From: Bdellovibrionales bacterium
GTDB lineage: Bacteria; Bdellovibrionota; Bacteriovoracia; Bacteriovoracales; Bacteriovoracaceae
Direction: 5' to 3'
NCBI GenBank assembly: GCA_030633015.1
Contig: DAOVTR010000033.1
Span: 1 to 9,840 of the forward strand
Length of the DNA: 9,840 nt
The notes under the pieces were generated by a model, which made no database searches, was not told the origin of the DNA, and saw only the letters and a list, made by a program, of their open reading frames with translations. Both the position numbers and the translations under genes were made by a program. The first letter of the stretch is position 1. Every line of letters starts with the position of its first letter. Below, piece after piece: positions 1-7,138 of the stretch.

Positions 1-2
1 AT

Positions 3-905
3 ACAGTAAAAATAAATATTCTTAAGCGCTATCTGGTTATGTCTCTGAAAGTAGTAGAAGCTTATCGAGATGTTGATGGTAAAGTTTACCATTGGGATAT
101 TCTTAACTTTATTAAAGATCATAGGTCAAAGTTTGATTATAGTTTTATCTCAACTGTAACGAAAATGAGTGAGGATTATTTATTGAGTTTAAATACCTCT
201 GACTATAATAAGTCCAAAGCAATGGGGTCAGTTTATGATCTTGTTGAGAGTGACCATCCTGAACATTTAAATTCAATACTCTCTGATTTGAAAGCCAAAA
301 CTCTTCTTTCCGATTATGATAAAGTAAGACTCTATAGTATTGTTTTTTCTAGTAGTGACCAATTTGATTATCATAAGCTCTTTGAATCAAATGTTGTAAA
401 AAAAGAGATGTTAAGTTCCATCGAAATGTTTGGAACAAGCTCTTATCACCCTGTGGTTGTATTACAACTCTTTTCACTGCATAAATTTAATAATCTAACG
501 TTTAAAAAATATTTTGATCGATGCTTAAAGCAAGCATCGGGGATGGATAATTATCGAATAAACATAGAGTTGATGATAAAGGCGCTTATTATGAATGGTG
601 ATAGTATATTAACAAATGATTTGAATCTGTATTTTAAAGAGATTATGGATATAATAATGTTTGATAGGAGTAATTCCACTGTATTACTAGAAGAATCAGT
701 ATTCAAAGAACCAGTAATCTTTAAGTTTATAGCAAAATATTATGATCGAATAAGTGATGAAAATCTAAAAAAAATGGTCGATCTGCAAAGAGTATTAATT
801 AAAATAAACGAAAGACAAAAATATAAACTTCGTTGTAATAAAGTTTTTAATGAAATGAAAACTTGTCCAATTATGGCTTCAAGACTTCTGAGTCTTAATC
901 TTTAA
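3..905 (+). CDS. Uncharacterised protein, 3' part (5' end outside window)
   Basis: I do not recognise this protein. The first in-frame ATG is at 39 and gives 288 residues. However, the frame has no stop back to base 3 (upstream codons read TVKINILKRYLV), and no Shine-Dalgarno sequence lies before that ATG. The gene therefore probably starts left of the window and this is its C-terminal part. The visible sequence is rich in Leu, Lys, Ser, Tyr and Asp. It has no signal peptide, no obvious membrane segment and no nucleotide-binding motif. Stretches such as LNSILSDLKAKTLLSDYDK and the Lys-rich C-terminus look alpha-helical, so a helical-repeat or soluble accessory domain is possible, but this is only an impression. 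It ends in TAA 58 bp before the ABC-F gene. A promoter candidate in that gap suggests the two need not be co-transcribed. Confidence 0.6.
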   Translation, partial: TVKINILKRYLVMSLKVVEAYRDVDGKVYHWDILNFIKDHRSKFDYSFISTVTKMSEDYLLSLNTSDYNKSKAMGSVYDLVESDHPEHLNSILSDLKAKTLLSDYDKVRLYSIVFSSSDQFDYHKLFESNVVKKEMLSSIEMFGTSSYHPVVVLQLFSLHKFNNLTFKKYFDRCLKQASGMDNYRINIELMIKALIMNGDSILTNDLNLYFKEIMDIIMFDRSNSTVLLEESVFKEPVIFKFIAKYYDRISDENLKKMVDLQRVLIKINERQKYKLRCNKVFNEMKTCPIMASRLLSLNL

Positions 906-908
906 AAG

Positions 909-937
909 TAGACTATCTATTTCAAACTATTTATACT
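909..937 (+). promoter_or_regulatory. Candidate sigma70-type promoter for the ABC-F gene
   Basis: TAGACT at 909-914 (4 of 6 to the TTGACA consensus) is followed after 17 bp by TATACT at 932-937 (5 of 6 to TATAAT). Transcription would begin near 944, giving a leader of about 20 nt that just includes the Shine-Dalgarno sequence. It was found by eye in AT-rich DNA, so it could be chance. Confidence 0.35.
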
Positions 938-950
938 GCTGATTTGCTAT

Positions 951-956
951 AAGGAG
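951..956 (+). promoter_or_regulatory. Shine-Dalgarno sequence fixing the GTG start at 964
   Basis: AAGGAG lies 7 nt before GTG at 964. It is the strongest ribosome-binding site in the window. It supports the non-ATG start, because the next residues (LHISNVSK) are the expected beginning of an ABC-F protein. Confidence 0.8.
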
Positions 957-963
957 CTTTTTA

Positions 964-2580
964 GTGCTGCATATTTCTAATGTTTCAAAAATACTTGGTG
1001 GTCAGACACTTTTTGAAAATATTCATTTTCAAATTAATGAAGGTGAAAAAATTGGCCTTGTTGGTGCTAACGGTACAGGTAAAACCACACTATTTAATTT
1101 GATAACAAGACAAGATAATCCTGATGAGGGGCAAATTGGAATTTCTAATAGTATTAGGATGTCATATTTTTCTCAAAGAGTAGGTGAGATGGCCGGCAGA
1201 ACTGCTCTTGAGGAAGTTATTGAAGGCAATAAAGAAATTAGTGATTTAAAAATTAAACTTGCAAGTTATGAATCTATTTTATCTGATCCAAGTACAGATG
1301 AAGCCAAAATGAATGATGTACTCATTAAAATGGGGGATGTTCAAACAAAATTTGAAAAAATTGGCGGGTATGAAATAGAGTCTAATGCCGAAGAGATATT
1401 GTCCGGTCTTGGTATTCTTCCAATTGATCATAGTAAGCCAACACAAGACTTTAGTGGCGGATGGAAAATGAGAATTGCACTTGCAAAAGTTCTTATTGTA
1501 ATGCCTGATCTTATTTTAATGGATGAACCTACAAACTATTTAGATTTGGAAACAATTATCTGGCTTGAAAAGTGGTTGAAAAATTTCAAGGGTGCAGTAC
1601 TAATGACAAGTCACGATCGAGTATTTATGAACAAAGTCGTAGATAGGATTGTTGAAATCTCTAATGGTGGCGTTTTTACTTATTCTGGTAATTATGATTT
1701 TTATGAAAAAGAGAAAGAAATTAGAAAAAAACAAAATAAAGCACATGTTGATAAGCAAAATGATATGTTAAAAAAGGAAGAAGATTTTATAGCGAGATTT
1801 CAAGCAAGAGCATCACATGCGGCCCAAGTTCAATCACGAGTTAAAAAGTTAGAAAAGATTGAAAGAGTCAAATTAGAGCAAGACGAAGAAGAAATAAGTA
1901 TTTTACTTCCTGAAATTAGCCGCGGCGGTAATGATGTGGCCATAATTAACAATTTATCTAAAACTTGGAATAGTTCAACTAATGTTCCTAATAATGTATT
2001 TTCCAAGCTTACTACAATAATTAATAGGCAGGATAAAATTGCAGTAGTCGGAGTTAATGGTGCAGGAAAATCAACATTTTTAAAAATAATTGCAAAACAA
2101 ATTGATCCAACAGATGGTAGTTGCGAACTCGGCCCAAGTATTAAGTTTGGTTATTTTGGGCAGTTTTCATTTGAAATGTTAAACGGTGAAAACACAATCT
2201 ACGAAGAGCTTCAATCATATTTTCCTGATCGAACAGATGGGTTTATTAGAAATATACTTGCAGGTTTTTTATTTAAGGGAGATGATGTATTTAAAAAGAT
2301 AAAATATTTATCTGGTGGAGAACAGGCAAGAGTAGTTCTTGCATGGCTACTTACTAAAGATTTTAATTTTTTAATTTTGGATGAGCCAACAAACCATTTG
2401 GATATAAAATCAAGACGTGTTTTTTTGGATGCTCTAAAACGTTACAAAGGTACGATTGTGCTTGTTAGTCATGATAGATATTTTTTAGATCATTTAGTGA
2501 ATAAAGTAATGGAAGTGGATAAGGGCAAAATTACAACTTATGTGGGCACCTACAAAGAATATTGCGATAAGCGATTGTAA
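964..2580 (+). CDS. ABC-F family ATPase (translation-associated, non-transporter)
   Basis: This 538-residue protein has two ABC ATPase domains in tandem and no membrane segments, the architecture of the ABC-F family. Members act in the cytoplasm on the ribosome, clearing or preventing stalls, and some protect against antibiotics. Domain 1 has Walker A GANGTGKTT (34-42), signature FSGGW (163-167), Walker B LILMDEPTNYLD (183-194) and switch His217. Domain 2 has Walker A GVNGAGKST (363-371), Q-loop YFGQ (397-400), signature LSGGEQ (449-454), Walker B FLILDEPTNHLD (469-480) and switch His503. Both sites look catalytically complete. Between them, about 245-315, is the charged helical linker (P-site tRNA-interacting motif) with FIARFQARASHAAQVQSR, which resembles YheS/YbiT-like members. 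There is no long C-terminal extension. Start is GTG with AAGGAG 7 nt upstream. I do not assign a subfamily symbol, and nothing points specifically to resistance. Confidence 0.93.
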   Translation: MLHISNVSKILGGQTLFENIHFQINEGEKIGLVGANGTGKTTLFNLITRQDNPDEGQIGISNSIRMSYFSQRVGEMAGRTALEEVIEGNKEISDLKIKLASYESILSDPSTDEAKMNDVLIKMGDVQTKFEKIGGYEIESNAEEILSGLGILPIDHSKPTQDFSGGWKMRIALAKVLIVMPDLILMDEPTNYLDLETIIWLEKWLKNFKGAVLMTSHDRVFMNKVVDRIVEISNGGVFTYSGNYDFYEKEKEIRKKQNKAHVDKQNDMLKKEEDFIARFQARASHAAQVQSRVKKLEKIERVKLEQDEEEISILLPEISRGGNDVAIINNLSKTWNSSTNVPNNVFSKLTTIINRQDKIAVVGVNGAGKSTFLKIIAKQIDPTDGSCELGPSIKFGYFGQFSFEMLNGENTIYEELQSYFPDRTDGFIRNILAGFLFKGDDVFKKIKYLSGGEQARVVLAWLLTKDFNFLILDEPTNHLDIKSRRVFLDALKRYKGTIVLVSHDRYFLDHLVNKVMEVDKGKITTYVGTYKEYCDKRL

Positions 2581-2937
2581 TTATACTTTAATCTTATTGG
2601 GGTCGTCGTTTCTAGGAACTTCAAAAGGAATATCATTTATATTAAAATCCATTTCTTCTTGAAATAATTCAATGTCTTTAACTTTGGGTTTTAACATATT
2701 TATAACCCGTAGATGATTATTGGTCTTGAATGTTTTTATGGTTTCTTGAAAAGTAGATCTTATTATTTTATTTTTTTGTTCAAAATGTTCGCTTTCAGTA
2801 TTTATAATAATTACATTATTAGTCGTCGAAAAATTAGAGTGTGACATAGCTTTAACTTCTGGTCTGTTTTTTGAAATTAAAAACATTATAAAAAATGCTA
2901 AAAGAGAGAAAATTAATAACGATATTATTTTTTTCAT
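2581..2937 (-). CDS. Small membrane-anchored or exported protein of unknown function
   Basis: I do not recognise this 118-residue protein. Residues 1-3 are MKK and residues 4-22 form one hydrophobic segment (IISLLIFSLLAFFIMFLIS), so it is either an N-in membrane anchor with about 95 residues outside the cytoplasm or a signal peptide. No lipobox and no convincing cleavage site follow, so anchoring is more likely. The rest is polar, with a Lys-rich central part (54-87) and an acidic C-terminal part (DIELFQEEMDFNINDIPFE), and contains no cysteine. The ATG lies 2 nt after the TAG of the S41 protease gene and lacks a Shine-Dalgarno sequence, so translation is probably coupled to that gene. This suggests a shared compartment and perhaps a shared job, but that is inference. 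Its TAA directly abuts the stop of the convergent ABC-F gene. Confidence 0.72.
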   Translation of the reverse strand: MKKIISLLIFSLLAFFIMFLISKNRPEVKAMSHSNFSTTNNVIIINTESEHFEQKNKIIRSTFQETIKTFKTNNHLRVINMLKPKVKDIELFQEEMDFNINDIPFEVPRNDDPNKIKV

Positions 2938-2939
2938 AT

Positions 2940-4670
2940 CTATTGATTATTGCAAGCTGCTATATCCATTGCAACTAAAAGTTGAAGATCTCCAGTCATT
3001 GGGAACTCTTCTGTTCCATATAGCTTTTCCGATTGACCACTGTTTTTTATACAGTTAAAGAGCTCTAAAGATATTGCTGGAGTGATGTGTTCTCCATCTG
3101 CTTCAACGGGAAAAATTGCATAATCATCTTCACGTATGGATACCACCTCTTTTGGCTTAAAAGGATTAGTGATCTCAATATGGGGAGAAATTCCTAGGAG
3201 TTGGTTGCTCATTCCATTTGGCTGATAGAATCTCGCAATAGTTGTCCACATAATAACTTTAGTTAAATATCGATATTCTAGTTGTGACTGGACAGTACCT
3301 TTTCCAAAACTTCTTTCACCTATAATAATTGCTCTTTTATGGTCTCTCAAGGCACCTGCTACGAGTTCAGAAGCGCTTGCAGAATCTGCATCTATAAGTA
3401 CAACTAAAGGGAGATTTGTAAATTGGTTTTTTTCGGTTTTAAGATAACTTAGTTCATATTTCCCAAAACGATTTGGTATAATTGTTTTGATCATTGTTAC
3501 CAATTTATTTTTTTCTAAGAATAAATTAGCAATTTCAACTGCCTCATATAGAAAACCTCCAGGATTTCCTCTTAAATCTAAGACAAGGGATTTTACATCT
3601 TTTTTAATTAGTTTTTGTAAAGATAGTTTTACGTCATCAGCAACACCTTCTTTTGCAAAAGAAGCGAGTTTGATGTAACCAATATTATCTCCATTAGTGC
3701 TTGGGAGAACAATCGGAATAACATTATAAGTAATAAATGAATTTCTAATAATTGTTTTTTTAATTATGTTATTTTGTCTTTTTATCGTTAGCGTTATTGG
3801 TGTGTTCTTTTTGCCAACGATCTTATTGTGAATCATTTTAATATCAAGCTTAGAAATATCATCATTATCGACATGAGTAATTAAATCATATTTTTTTAGT
3901 TTTCCAAAAGATGGCCCATCATGAACAATATCAGCGACCGATAATCCTTGTTCGGTTTTATTGATCATAACACCAATTCCATAAAACTTAGACTTGCTTT
4001 TTGTCTCTTTTATGCTTCTGTTATAATAGGAGTAAGGTTCTATTCGAGTATGATCCTTATAAATAGTAGTCAAAAAACTATCGATACTAAGTACGCTCCC
4101 CATTATTAGGCTATAGTTGGAATCTGACGAGTTATTAGTGATTTGAGATTCCATAATATTAGCGAGATTATCAAAGCTTATTTTTTTTATCTGTTTAGAA
4201 TCAATCGCTGCAAGCCATAGTTGCAATACTTCGAGTTCAAATTCTTTTTGTGATTTAAACATTTCATCAGGTCGTAAAATAAGAGGTAACTTAGTTGTGC
4301 TAAAAAGAGCACCATCGTTTGATATAATTAAAGAAGAGTTTATGCGACTATCAAATAGTGGTGATTTTTTCTTAAGTTGCTTAAGTTGGCTGCTTTGTTG
4401 AACTGGATCTGTGGAGAAAATTGATGGTAAAAAAATTAAAGAATCTTCTTGTCTTAATAGAACCTTGTTTATTGAATAAATGCATTTTAAATTAAAACTT
4501 GGGTGCCTATTACAAATATCGTCATTAATTATATTGCTTTTTAAATGTTCAAAACTCATTCCCACATCAAGCCAGTGCTCATGTAGGCTATTTTCTTCGG
4601 CGGCACTGGAAGAACTGATAGTTAGTATGTTTGTAAAAATAGCCCAAATTATTAGTGCATATAAAGGCAT
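2940..4670 (-). CDS. S41 family C-terminal processing peptidase with PDZ domain, exported
   Basis: This 576-residue serine protease is of the S41/CTP (Prc, CtpA) family, which cleaves envelope proteins near their C-termini in the periplasm. Residues 1-24 are a signal peptide, with a hydrophobic core (LYALIIWAIFTNILTI) and likely cleavage after SAA. About 200 residues precede a PDZ domain at roughly 229-298 (FYGIGVMI ... DLITHVDNDDISKLD ... ITLTIKR). The protease core follows: GYIKLASF (331-338), LVLDLRGNPGG (362-372), then the nucleophile Ser432 in DADSASASELVAGAL, with Glu435, and the general base Lys457 in GERSFGKGTVQ. The Ser-to-Lys distance of 25 matches plant D1 protease, so it should be active. 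A C-terminal part of about 75 residues follows FYQPNG and SPHIEI. The ATG at 4670 is the only possible start before an upstream in-frame stop; GGGGG lies 6 nt before it. It is followed directly by the small membrane protein gene. Confidence 0.93.
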   Translation of the reverse strand: MPLYALIIWAIFTNILTISSSSAAEENSLHEHWLDVGMSFEHLKSNIINDDICNRHPSFNLKCIYSINKVLLRQEDSLIFLPSIFSTDPVQQSSQLKQLKKKSPLFDSRINSSLIISNDGALFSTTKLPLILRPDEMFKSQKEFELEVLQLWLAAIDSKQIKKISFDNLANIMESQITNNSSDSNYSLIMGSVLSIDSFLTTIYKDHTRIEPYSYYNRSIKETKSKSKFYGIGVMINKTEQGLSVADIVHDGPSFGKLKKYDLITHVDNDDISKLDIKMIHNKIVGKKNTPITLTIKRQNNIIKKTIIRNSFITYNVIPIVLPSTNGDNIGYIKLASFAKEGVADDVKLSLQKLIKKDVKSLVLDLRGNPGGFLYEAVEIANLFLEKNKLVTMIKTIIPNRFGKYELSYLKTEKNQFTNLPLVVLIDADSASASELVAGALRDHKRAIIIGERSFGKGTVQSQLEYRYLTKVIMWTTIARFYQPNGMSNQLLGISPHIEITNPFKPKEVVSIREDDYAIFPVEADGEHITPAISLELFNCIKNSGQSEKLYGTEEFPMTGDLQLLVAMDIAACNNQ

Positions 4671-4705
4671 GTCTTTCCCCCGAAAAGAGTTGAATTTATG
4701 ATCGA

Positions 4706-4711
4706 AGTATA
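4706..4711 (-). promoter_or_regulatory. Candidate -10 element for the S41 protease unit
   Basis: Read on the minus strand this is TATACT (5 of 6 to consensus), about 36 nt before the ATG at 4670. No convincing -35 hexamer lies 16-18 bp upstream of it. It would therefore be a weak or activator-dependent promoter, with the inverted repeat at 4744-4770 lying upstream of it. Confidence 0.3.
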
Positions 4712-4743
4712 TGAAAAAACGAGTAGTTATTTGCGATTAACTT

Positions 4744-4770
4744 AATGATTTGTAATAATTACAAATCATT
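4744..4770 (+). promoter_or_regulatory. 27-bp palindromic operator, Fur-superfamily-like 7-1-7 core
   Basis: AATGATTTGTAAT (4744-4756) and ATTACAAATCATT (4758-4770) are exact reverse complements around one central A. The inner part, TTGTAAT-A-ATTACAA, has the 7-1-7 form of Fur-superfamily operators. It differs at one base per arm from the Bacillus PerR box (TTATAAT-N-ATTATAA) and at one base per arm from the Bacillus Zur box (TCGTAAT-N-ATTACGA). It lies between the divergent S41 and hydrolase/sthA units and would cover the -35 region of the proposed plus-strand promoter, a typical repressor position. The perfect symmetry is seen directly; the regulator family is inference. Confidence 0.6.
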
Positions 4771-4776
4771 GGTAGT

Positions 4777-4782
4777 TATAAC
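4777..4782 (+). promoter_or_regulatory. Candidate -10 element for the hydrolase-sthA unit
   Basis: TATAAC (5 of 6 to consensus) lies 34 nt before the preferred start at 4817. The only -35-like hexamer nearby, TTGTAA at 4750-4755, is inside the palindrome and 21 bp away, which is longer than usual. The placement would let a protein bound to the palindrome block RNA polymerase. Confidence 0.3.
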
Positions 4783-4805
4783 TTTAGAGACGAGAGATTT
4801 AGATC

Positions 4806-4809
4806 AGGG
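4806..4809 (+). promoter_or_regulatory. Shine-Dalgarno sequence supporting the hydrolase start at 4817
   Basis: AGGG ends 7 nt before ATG 4817. The earlier in-frame ATG at 4745 has no such site and lies inside the palindrome, so 4817 is the better start. Confidence 0.5.
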
Positions 4810-4816
4810 TAATTTC

Positions 4817-5734
4817 ATGCTATGTGAAAAAAGTTCATATGTTTGTATTTTTAAAAGAGGGTGTCTCTTTATTTTATTATTTTTATTTACTCATAATTCT
4901 TATGGAATGGTCTGCAAGCAACCAACGATACATATAAATAAGCTAAATCAGAGCAAAAAATTTAAATATAAGAAGTTAGAAGTTACAAGAGTGTTTAATG
5001 GAGATAAAAATGGAGTTATTATTTTACTGCATGGGTTAAATGATAAAGCATCTTCCATGGAACAGATGGCAGGTCTATTTCAAGATAAAGGATTTGATGT
5101 TGTCTTAGGCTCTTTGTCAGGCCATCGAGGAGATGTTGATGAACTACTAACGGTGAATCAAGAGGAATGGATTACTGATATTTATAATATATATTGTGTG
5201 GCTGCTAGCATTGCACAAAAAAAATCAGTACCTCTGTTTTTCGTCGGATATTCATTTTCAAATCTTATGTTTTTAAAGTTTATAAATAAATTTAGCATTA
5301 CTAATATAAAGAAAATGGTACTTTTAGCGCCTTCTCTTTCTTTCACCTTAAAGGCAAATGCTTTGAAACTTTTATTTTTTTTACCAGATAAAACTGTAAT
5401 ACCTAGTTATAATTTGAAAATATATCGGGCAAATCGAGGTACGTCTATTGCGGCTTATAAGGCAGTATTTAATACTCAAAAAGAAATGAACTCCTTTTTC
5501 AAGTTAAAATCTAATATACCGGTATTAAGTTTTTTTCATAAATTAGATGAAATTGTTGATAGCAAGGAGTCAGAGAAAATAATAAAAAGTAAATTCTTTA
5601 AATCAAAAACAATATATCTTGACAATAAAGATCATCTTTTAGAAAAAGAAATTAATCATTTAATGATCGATGAAAAATCTCTTGGTACAAAAAATTGGAA
5701 TATGATGATGAGTTCAATATTAACATTTTTATAA
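4817..5734 (+). CDS. Exported alpha/beta hydrolase (esterase or lipase-like)
   Basis: From ATG 4817 the protein has 305 residues; a 24-residue-longer form from ATG 4745 is possible but less likely. The chosen start gives an n-region with K5, K13 and R14 and a hydrophobic core CLFILLFLF (16-24), so it is probably exported or anchored, with cleavage perhaps near NSYG (27-30). The alpha/beta hydrolase fold is shown by ILLHGLND (oxyanion-hole HG at 72-73), LSGHRGD (100-106), nucleophile elbow GYSFS with Ser146, the acid Asp244 in HKLDEIVDS and His273 in NKDHLL. The triad is complete and in the usual order. The elbow is GXSXS rather than the common GXSXG. The family includes carboxylesterases and monoacylglycerol-lipase-like enzymes; the substrate cannot be read from the sequence. 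It is probably co-transcribed with sthA, which begins 10 nt after its stop. Confidence 0.82.
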   Translation: MLCEKSSYVCIFKRGCLFILLFLFTHNSYGMVCKQPTIHINKLNQSKKFKYKKLEVTRVFNGDKNGVIILLHGLNDKASSMEQMAGLFQDKGFDVVLGSLSGHRGDVDELLTVNQEEWITDIYNIYCVAASIAQKKSVPLFFVGYSFSNLMFLKFINKFSITNIKKMVLLAPSLSFTLKANALKLLFFLPDKTVIPSYNLKIYRANRGTSIAAYKAVFNTQKEMNSFFKLKSNIPVLSFFHKLDEIVDSKESEKIIKSKFFKSKTIYLDNKDHLLEKEINHLMIDEKSLGTKNWNMMMSSILTFL

Positions 5735-5739
5735 TAAGG
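5735..5739 (+). promoter_or_regulatory. Shine-Dalgarno sequence of sthA
   Basis: TAAGG directly follows the hydrolase stop codon and lies 5 nt before ATG 5745, giving sthA its own ribosome-binding site within a probable operon. Confidence 0.55.
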
Positions 5740-5744
5740 TATTT

Positions 5745-7136
5745 ATGGCAAATTTTAAGTTTGATGCAATTGTAATTGGTAGTGGGCCTGGAGGAGAGGG
5801 AGCCGCAATGAAGCTTGCAAAGTCAGGAAAGAAAGTTGCAATTATAGAAGATTATGAATTTGTAGGTGGTAATTCTTGTCACTATGGAACTATTCCAAGC
5901 AAAGTTTTACGCCAGTCAATTCAAGATGTAACCACATATAAGTCTAATCCAATGTTTTATCGTGTAGAAAGTGACTTTAATGTTTCATATCCTCAGTTAC
6001 TCAAGCGTTCTAAGGATGTAGTTGAAAAACAAGTTAAAATGAGATTTGGTTTTTATCAAAAAAATGGGATACAGGTTATTCATGGGTTTGCATCTTTTTT
6101 GGATGCAAATACTATTGAGGTAAGTTCTTCAAAAGAAAAAAAAGAGAAATATAAAGCAGAGGTTTTTTTTATTGCAGTCGGTTCATCTCCTTACCATCCT
6201 TTAGATGTTGATTTTTCTTTAAGTAAAGTTTTAGACAGTAACACTGTTTTAGAGTTAGAAGGTACACCAAGTTCTATTACTGTATATGGTGCCGGTGTTA
6301 TAGGATGTGAATATGCATCTATTTTTCAAAACTTGGGTGTACAAGTTAACTTAATAAATACCCAAGACCATCTTTTATCATTTTTAGATGATGAGATAAC
6401 TGATGCTTTAAGTTATCACCTGCGGGATCAGGGGGTTACTCTATATAATAATGAGGTTTATAAAAAAATTGATTCCATTGATGATGAAATTATTTTGAAT
6501 CTTAATTCTGGAAAAGATATAAAATCTGACTATCTTTTTTGGGCCAATGGAAGATCAGGTAATACCAATGGGCTAGGGCTTAATAATATTGGAATAAAGG
6601 TTAATGGGAGAAAGCAAATTGATGTTAATAAAAATTATCAATCACAAGTTAAAAATGTATATGCTGTTGGTGATGTTATTGGTTATCCCGGCCTTGCAAG
6701 TGCTTCTTTTGACCAGGGGAGACAAGCTGCTGGCCATTTTTTAGGAGAGGAAAATTTGTTGCAGTTGAATCTAATCCCAACTGGTATTTATACCTCTCCA
6801 GAAATAAGTTCTGTAGGTAAAACTGAACAGGAGTTAAGTAGAGATCATATTCCATATGATATTGGTCATTCAACTTTTAAAAATCTTACAAGGGCCCAAA
6901 TATTAGGAACAGAAGTAGGAATATTAAAACTTTTATTTCACAGAGAGACTTTGGAGTTATTAGGAGTGCACTGTTTTGGTGTAAATGCAGCCGAGATCAT
7001 TCATATTGGTCAAATAGTCATGACCCAAAAAGAAGGTGCTAACACGATTAAATCTTTTGTTCAAAATACTTTTAATTATCCAACTATGGCCGAAGCTTAT
7101 CGGATTGCTGCATTAAATGGTCTTAGTAGAGTTTAA
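5745..7136 (+). CDS. sthA: Soluble pyridine nucleotide transhydrogenase
   Basis: This 463-residue FAD enzyme exchanges reducing equivalents between NADPH and NAD+ in the cytoplasm, usually draining excess NADPH. It follows E. coli SthA along its whole length: FAD-binding [15 protein letters not shown] (8-22), GTIPSK (48-53), YHPLDVDF (150-157), NAD(P)-binding [14 protein letters not shown] (181-194), [17 protein letters not shown] (304-320), [18 protein letters not shown] (345-362), HCFG (409-412), AAEIIHIGQ (415-423) and [10 protein letters not shown] (444-453). As in other SthA proteins, the second redox cysteine of the lipoamide-dehydrogenase family is Thr (Thr49). Unusually, the position of the first is Ser44, with a Cys one residue later (GGNSCHYGT), where E. 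coli has GGGCTHWGT. It lies 10 nt after the hydrolase gene and ends 2 nt from the stop of the convergent Lpd-like gene. Confidence 0.95.
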   Translation: MANFKFDAIVIGSGPGGEGAAMKLAKSGKKVAIIEDYEFVGGNSCHYGTIPSKVLRQSIQDVTTYKSNPMFYRVESDFNVSYPQLLKRSKDVVEKQVKMRFGFYQKNGIQVIHGFASFLDANTIEVSSSKEKKEKYKAEVFFIAVGSSPYHPLDVDFSLSKVLDSNTVLELEGTPSSITVYGAGVIGCEYASIFQNLGVQVNLINTQDHLLSFLDDEITDALSYHLRDQGVTLYNNEVYKKIDSIDDEIILNLNSGKDIKSDYLFWANGRSGNTNGLGLNNIGIKVNGRKQIDVNKNYQSQVKNVYAVGDVIGYPGLASASFDQGRQAAGHFLGEENLLQLNLIPTGIYTSPEISSVGKTEQELSRDHIPYDIGHSTFKNLTRAQILGTEVGILKLLFHRETLELLGVHCFGVNAAEIIHIGQIVMTQKEGANTIKSFVQNTFNYPTMAEAYRIAALNGLSRV

Positions 7137-7138
7137 GG

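Noticed and set aside
519..539. Inverted repeat CGATGCTT/AAGCATCG with a 5-nt loop
   Set aside because: It lies inside the first coding region and no T-run follows, so it is not a terminator. An 8-bp arm can arise by chance.
964..2580. ABC-F gene as an antibiotic-resistance determinant
   Set aside because: The linker looks like that of housekeeping ABC-F proteins, and nothing in the context suggests acquired resistance.
3487..3678. Plus-strand open frame of 63 codons
   Set aside because: It is antisense to the conserved catalytic core of the S41 protease and has no motif or ribosome-binding site.
4480..4701. Plus-strand open frame of 73 codons
   Set aside because: It is antisense to the N-terminal part of the S41 protease, including its signal peptide. 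Its hydrophobicity mirrors the opposite strand.
4744..4770. Palindrome as a bidirectional terminator
   Set aside because: The arms are AT-rich, the loop is a single base and no T-run follows on either strand. It also lies between divergent genes, where no terminator is needed.
6676..6873. Minus-strand open frame of 65 codons
   Set aside because: It is antisense to a strongly conserved part of sthA, with no supporting signal.
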